Shown: in pieces, positions 61,470 through 64,000 of the stretch
Layout: each line of letters starts with the position of its first letter
How positions within the stretch are numbered: position 1 is the first letter of the stretch
Assembly: GCA_023079485.1 (NCBI GenBank)
Contig: CM041090.1
Coordinates: 37,164,874 to 37,228,873 of the forward strand
Length of the DNA stretch: 64,000 nucleotides
Reading direction: 5' to 3'
Origin: Archilochus colubris
Lineage: Eukaryota; Chordata; Aves; Apodiformes; Trochilidae
Position numbers and translations under genes: made by a program
The notes under the pieces: generated by a model
Database searches by the model: none
Told to the model about the DNA's origin: nothing
The model's input: the letters and a program-made list of their open reading frames with translations, nothing else

Positions 61470-61939
61470 CTGCCTTGACACAATTTAAAGCTGTCAAGAG
61501 GAAGATATTCACTGTCTGTTGTAGTTTAAGCATCACCGACAAGTGCATCCAGATCTAAGGACTCTGGGCACCAACTTACCAATAAGATTAAGGTGTACAG
61601 ATTTCTCCAAAGTGTTCACTTTTCCACAAACATTTTCAAAAAGAGATGATTAGAAGAAAAATATCACTTTGAACTGGTATTTACTGTACCCACTAAATGG
61701 TGACTGAATAGATGATGAGGATACAACAGCAGTAATAAAGTTAGCAGCAGCAGACATATAGAAGTAAATACCAGCAGCACTGATACTTCAAGGCTCTGTC
61801 CAGGAACATACATAATCAATATTTTAAATAATGTATTAACCATAAAGACTCACAAATGTTCCCAACAATTTATGTGCTTCAGCCCTTTGTCCGGATTATT
61901 TTTTTATTTTTTATTTAAAATAAGATTTACTATTGGACC

Positions 61940-62040
61940 TTGGGATGTGCATTCTAATTGCTATAAATAAACCATGAATGATTGGCTCCATGTATTTTTC
62001 CATGGCAACTCCTGCGTCACACACAGCATTATATTTTTGA
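61940..62040. promoter_or_regulatory. Candidate enhancer with MEF2, NF-Y, RFX and CRE-like motifs
   Basis: Four recognisable motifs fall within 60 bp. CTATAAATAA (61961-61970) fits the MEF2 pattern YTAWWWWTAR. GATTGGCT (61980-61987) is an inverted CCAAT box, the NF-Y site. TTTCCATGGCAAC (61997-62009) reads on the other strand as an RFX X-box-like GTTGCCATGGAAA. TGCGTCA (62013-62019) is the complement of the CRE/bZIP half-site TGACGCA. RFX, CREB and NF-Y sites co-occur in known vertebrate promoters, but their order here differs from the MHC class II arrangement. No gene start is visible nearby, so a distal element is more likely. Function is inferred only. Confidence 0.35.
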
Positions 62041-63634
62041 AGGAGAGATGTATTCTTTGAGAGAGAGAGAGGTAAAGATTCACACTTAGGATGGGCTCAG
62101 TTCAGTTTTATGGCTCCTGTTTGAGTAGGGTATATATTAGCAATGAAACAGGCTATTTTTCAAATAATTTTAAATTCCTGAAGCACCAAAGCCTCTTCTG
62201 TGAATTTCTCAAATACTCAGAATCACACACCAGAAAAATCCCTGCTCCATTCCTGGCTCCCATCTGAGTGTGCAGAACCCTGCATCCTAAAACTGCCAGC
62301 AAGGAGGAGAGAGAAGTCACTTTCTTGAAGTCTCTAAGCTGCTCTAAAGCAGAAAGCTGAACTTCTATGTCTGGTCAAAATGGGCCAAAACCACACACAA
62401 GAAGCTCCTTACAATGCAGGATTTGGCCCTGGTAGGATAAAACAAGGAAAATACCATTTGCAGGATATATTTGCCCTCCCCCAATAAAATACAGTTGTGC
62501 TTTACTTAAAGACAGCCATCTGCATTGGAAAAGGAAATTCCCAGTGTGAAGATTCCCAGTTATTTCCTGAATGGAGCACGTGGGATATTTAGTAATTTAC
62601 AGAACCAACACCAATTTTTCATTTATGCTTCACGATTTGTACACCAATTTAGAAGCTTTAATATCTCATGTCCAGTTACCTTTGACTAAAGTAAAAGCAA
62701 CTAAGTGTAAGACTCAGTGTTTTTTAAAACTTTCAAATGCCTCCAAAAAATGCCATTTATAGTACAAACTAAGTTCTATAATTTAAACAATACAGTTCAG
62801 ATGTACCTCCTGACAGAAAAAAGCAAATAGTTTTAACTTCAAAGCCACAAATAGGGTTTTTCCTTCAAGAATAACCATTATAATCAGATTGTACCTGACC
62901 AAGAGTTCAGGAGTACAATGCCAGGCATCCCTCCACTTTTTAAGCTTCAGATGGAGCCTCCCAGGTACCAAAGTTTGCAACCTGCCTCTCAACCAAGCCA
63001 TGGTTTGGCCTGAGTTTCAATTTATGCAGATTCACGTACCAATATCTTAGGGTATCACTGAAACCTATGTTAAACAGAATCCAAAGAATCCTATTTTGAA
63101 AATTAATTGGCAAGACTCTCAATCAAAAAGCTCAAGCTCTTCCTATTTCACGGTCTTCAACCTGGTTGCCTCTGCGTAAAGGTTTTGACACCAGTTATTT
63201 ACTCTGCATTTCCTAAGAAGTGCCTATTTATGACATCCACTGCTTACATTATACAGTTTAATTCCCATTTATTCCTCAGCACTCATATTTGCATTCAGTA
63301 ACCTGCAGGAGACAACACAAACCTTTGTTAAACAGCCATTTTTTGACTAAAATTTACAGTCATGTGCAAACAGGCTGCGTTGTTTGCAGTTCATGGTGAG
63401 CATCAGGAGGGCAGGGTGAATTATCCATGCTGGGTAAAAATCCTGCCTAAACTTTTTCCTAATAGGAAGCTGAGTTTTCTCTCATATGAGCACTTATTGT
63501 CTGTCTTCCAGAAAAAAGGTTGAGCTTTAAGGAAATATTTTAGTCAAAGCTTTAAGTTTCAGTTTTTCATTTTGTTCAAGGAAGAAATCTGCACTTTACA
63601 TGAGCATCTGTTTTCATCAACTGTTTCCAAAAGG
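62041..63634. other. Gene-free unique sequence
   Basis: A short GA repeat lies at about 62059-62073. No gene was recognised. Confidence 0.5.
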
Positions 63635-63656
63635 AAAAAAAAAAAAAAAAAAAAAA
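63635..63656. repeat. A22 homopolymer
   Basis: A run of 22 A. No retrocopy body could be recognised to its left. Confidence 0.95.
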
Positions 63657-64000
63657 GACCCACCTCTGCAAAACTGCAGTGGACAGCATATTCCTTGGTA
63701 ACAGCATTAAAAAGCCCCAAACAAGCAACACCAAACCAAAATGATTCTATTTGACAGTCGAGATATTTTTCATTGCAGCAACCCACCTGATTCCAAGAAG
63801 TGAGACAGTGGAATCTCTCAACCAAAGCCCAACTACCCAGGCAGTCCCAGAGATGGGTTAGCATGAGATCTTGCAGAAATTATGTAAAGTCTCTTAATAA
63901 TTACAAATGATTGTTAAAGGCAACAAAGCTATCTGAATAATAACAATCTGGCTCTTGTTAATTATCACAGCTCCCCTGCTAAGGTACCTTACTGTCTCAG
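63657..64000. other. Gene-free unique sequence at the window end
   Basis: AT-rich, with AATAATTACAAATGATTG-type sequence and no supported feature. Confidence 0.5.

Noticed and set aside
1..64000. CRISPR arrays, bacterial operons, ribosome binding sites, riboswitches
   Set aside because: The sequence is vertebrate nuclear DNA and nothing of this kind is present.

Overview
The window looks like nuclear DNA from a bird. The main evidence is several CR1 LINE fragments of avian type, including 3' ends with degenerate octamer tails (20072-20240, 24284-24710, 25012-25762, 35479-35705, 46806-46866). A 775-bp solo LTR with a 5-bp target duplication (40687-41461) supports this. The sequence is AT-rich, with few CpGs and many T22-T25 tracts and A/C-rich tracts. 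I found no cellular protein-coding gene, tRNA or rRNA. Open frames are mostly under 120 codons, lack convincing splice context or recognisable domains, and overlap on both strands as chance frames do. The window is best read as intergenic DNA or the inside of a very long intron.

Layout. 1-9450 is plain non-coding DNA with two long T tracts, a homeodomain/POU-like direct repeat near 4975-5002 and an AT-rich candidate conserved block at 8560-8770. 9451-9600 holds a very old CR1-like remnant. 9601-20071 is again unique sequence with short tandem repeats. 20072-25762 is the LINE-rich part: a CR1 3' end on the minus strand, a longer minus-strand CR1, and a head-to-head plus-strand CR1 that keeps the last part of ORF2 with frameshifts. 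25763-40686 is mostly unique, with a perfect 16-bp hairpin (26944-26985), a CR1 fragment (35479-35705) and simple-sequence patches near 36.6-36.9 kb. 40687-41461 is the solo LTR. 41467-64000 is unique sequence with a small CR1 tail, an LTR-like patch next to 58.9 kb and several candidate regulatory blocks.

The most unusual content is a pair of very short related elements at 50761-50913 (153 bp) and 58671-58878 (208 bp). Both start TG and end CA, have related inverted termini, and sit between perfect but different 6-bp target duplications (TAATGG and CCTGGC). The second copy is a foldback: its right half is an inverted copy of its first 85 bp (83 of 85 positions), around a 38-bp centre. I could not assign them to a family. 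They fit either a MITE-like DNA transposon or a tiny element moved by a retroviral-type integrase.

No gene circuit can be described. What can be supported is the mobile-element history and a few sequence-only candidates for regulatory DNA, which need cross-species alignment.
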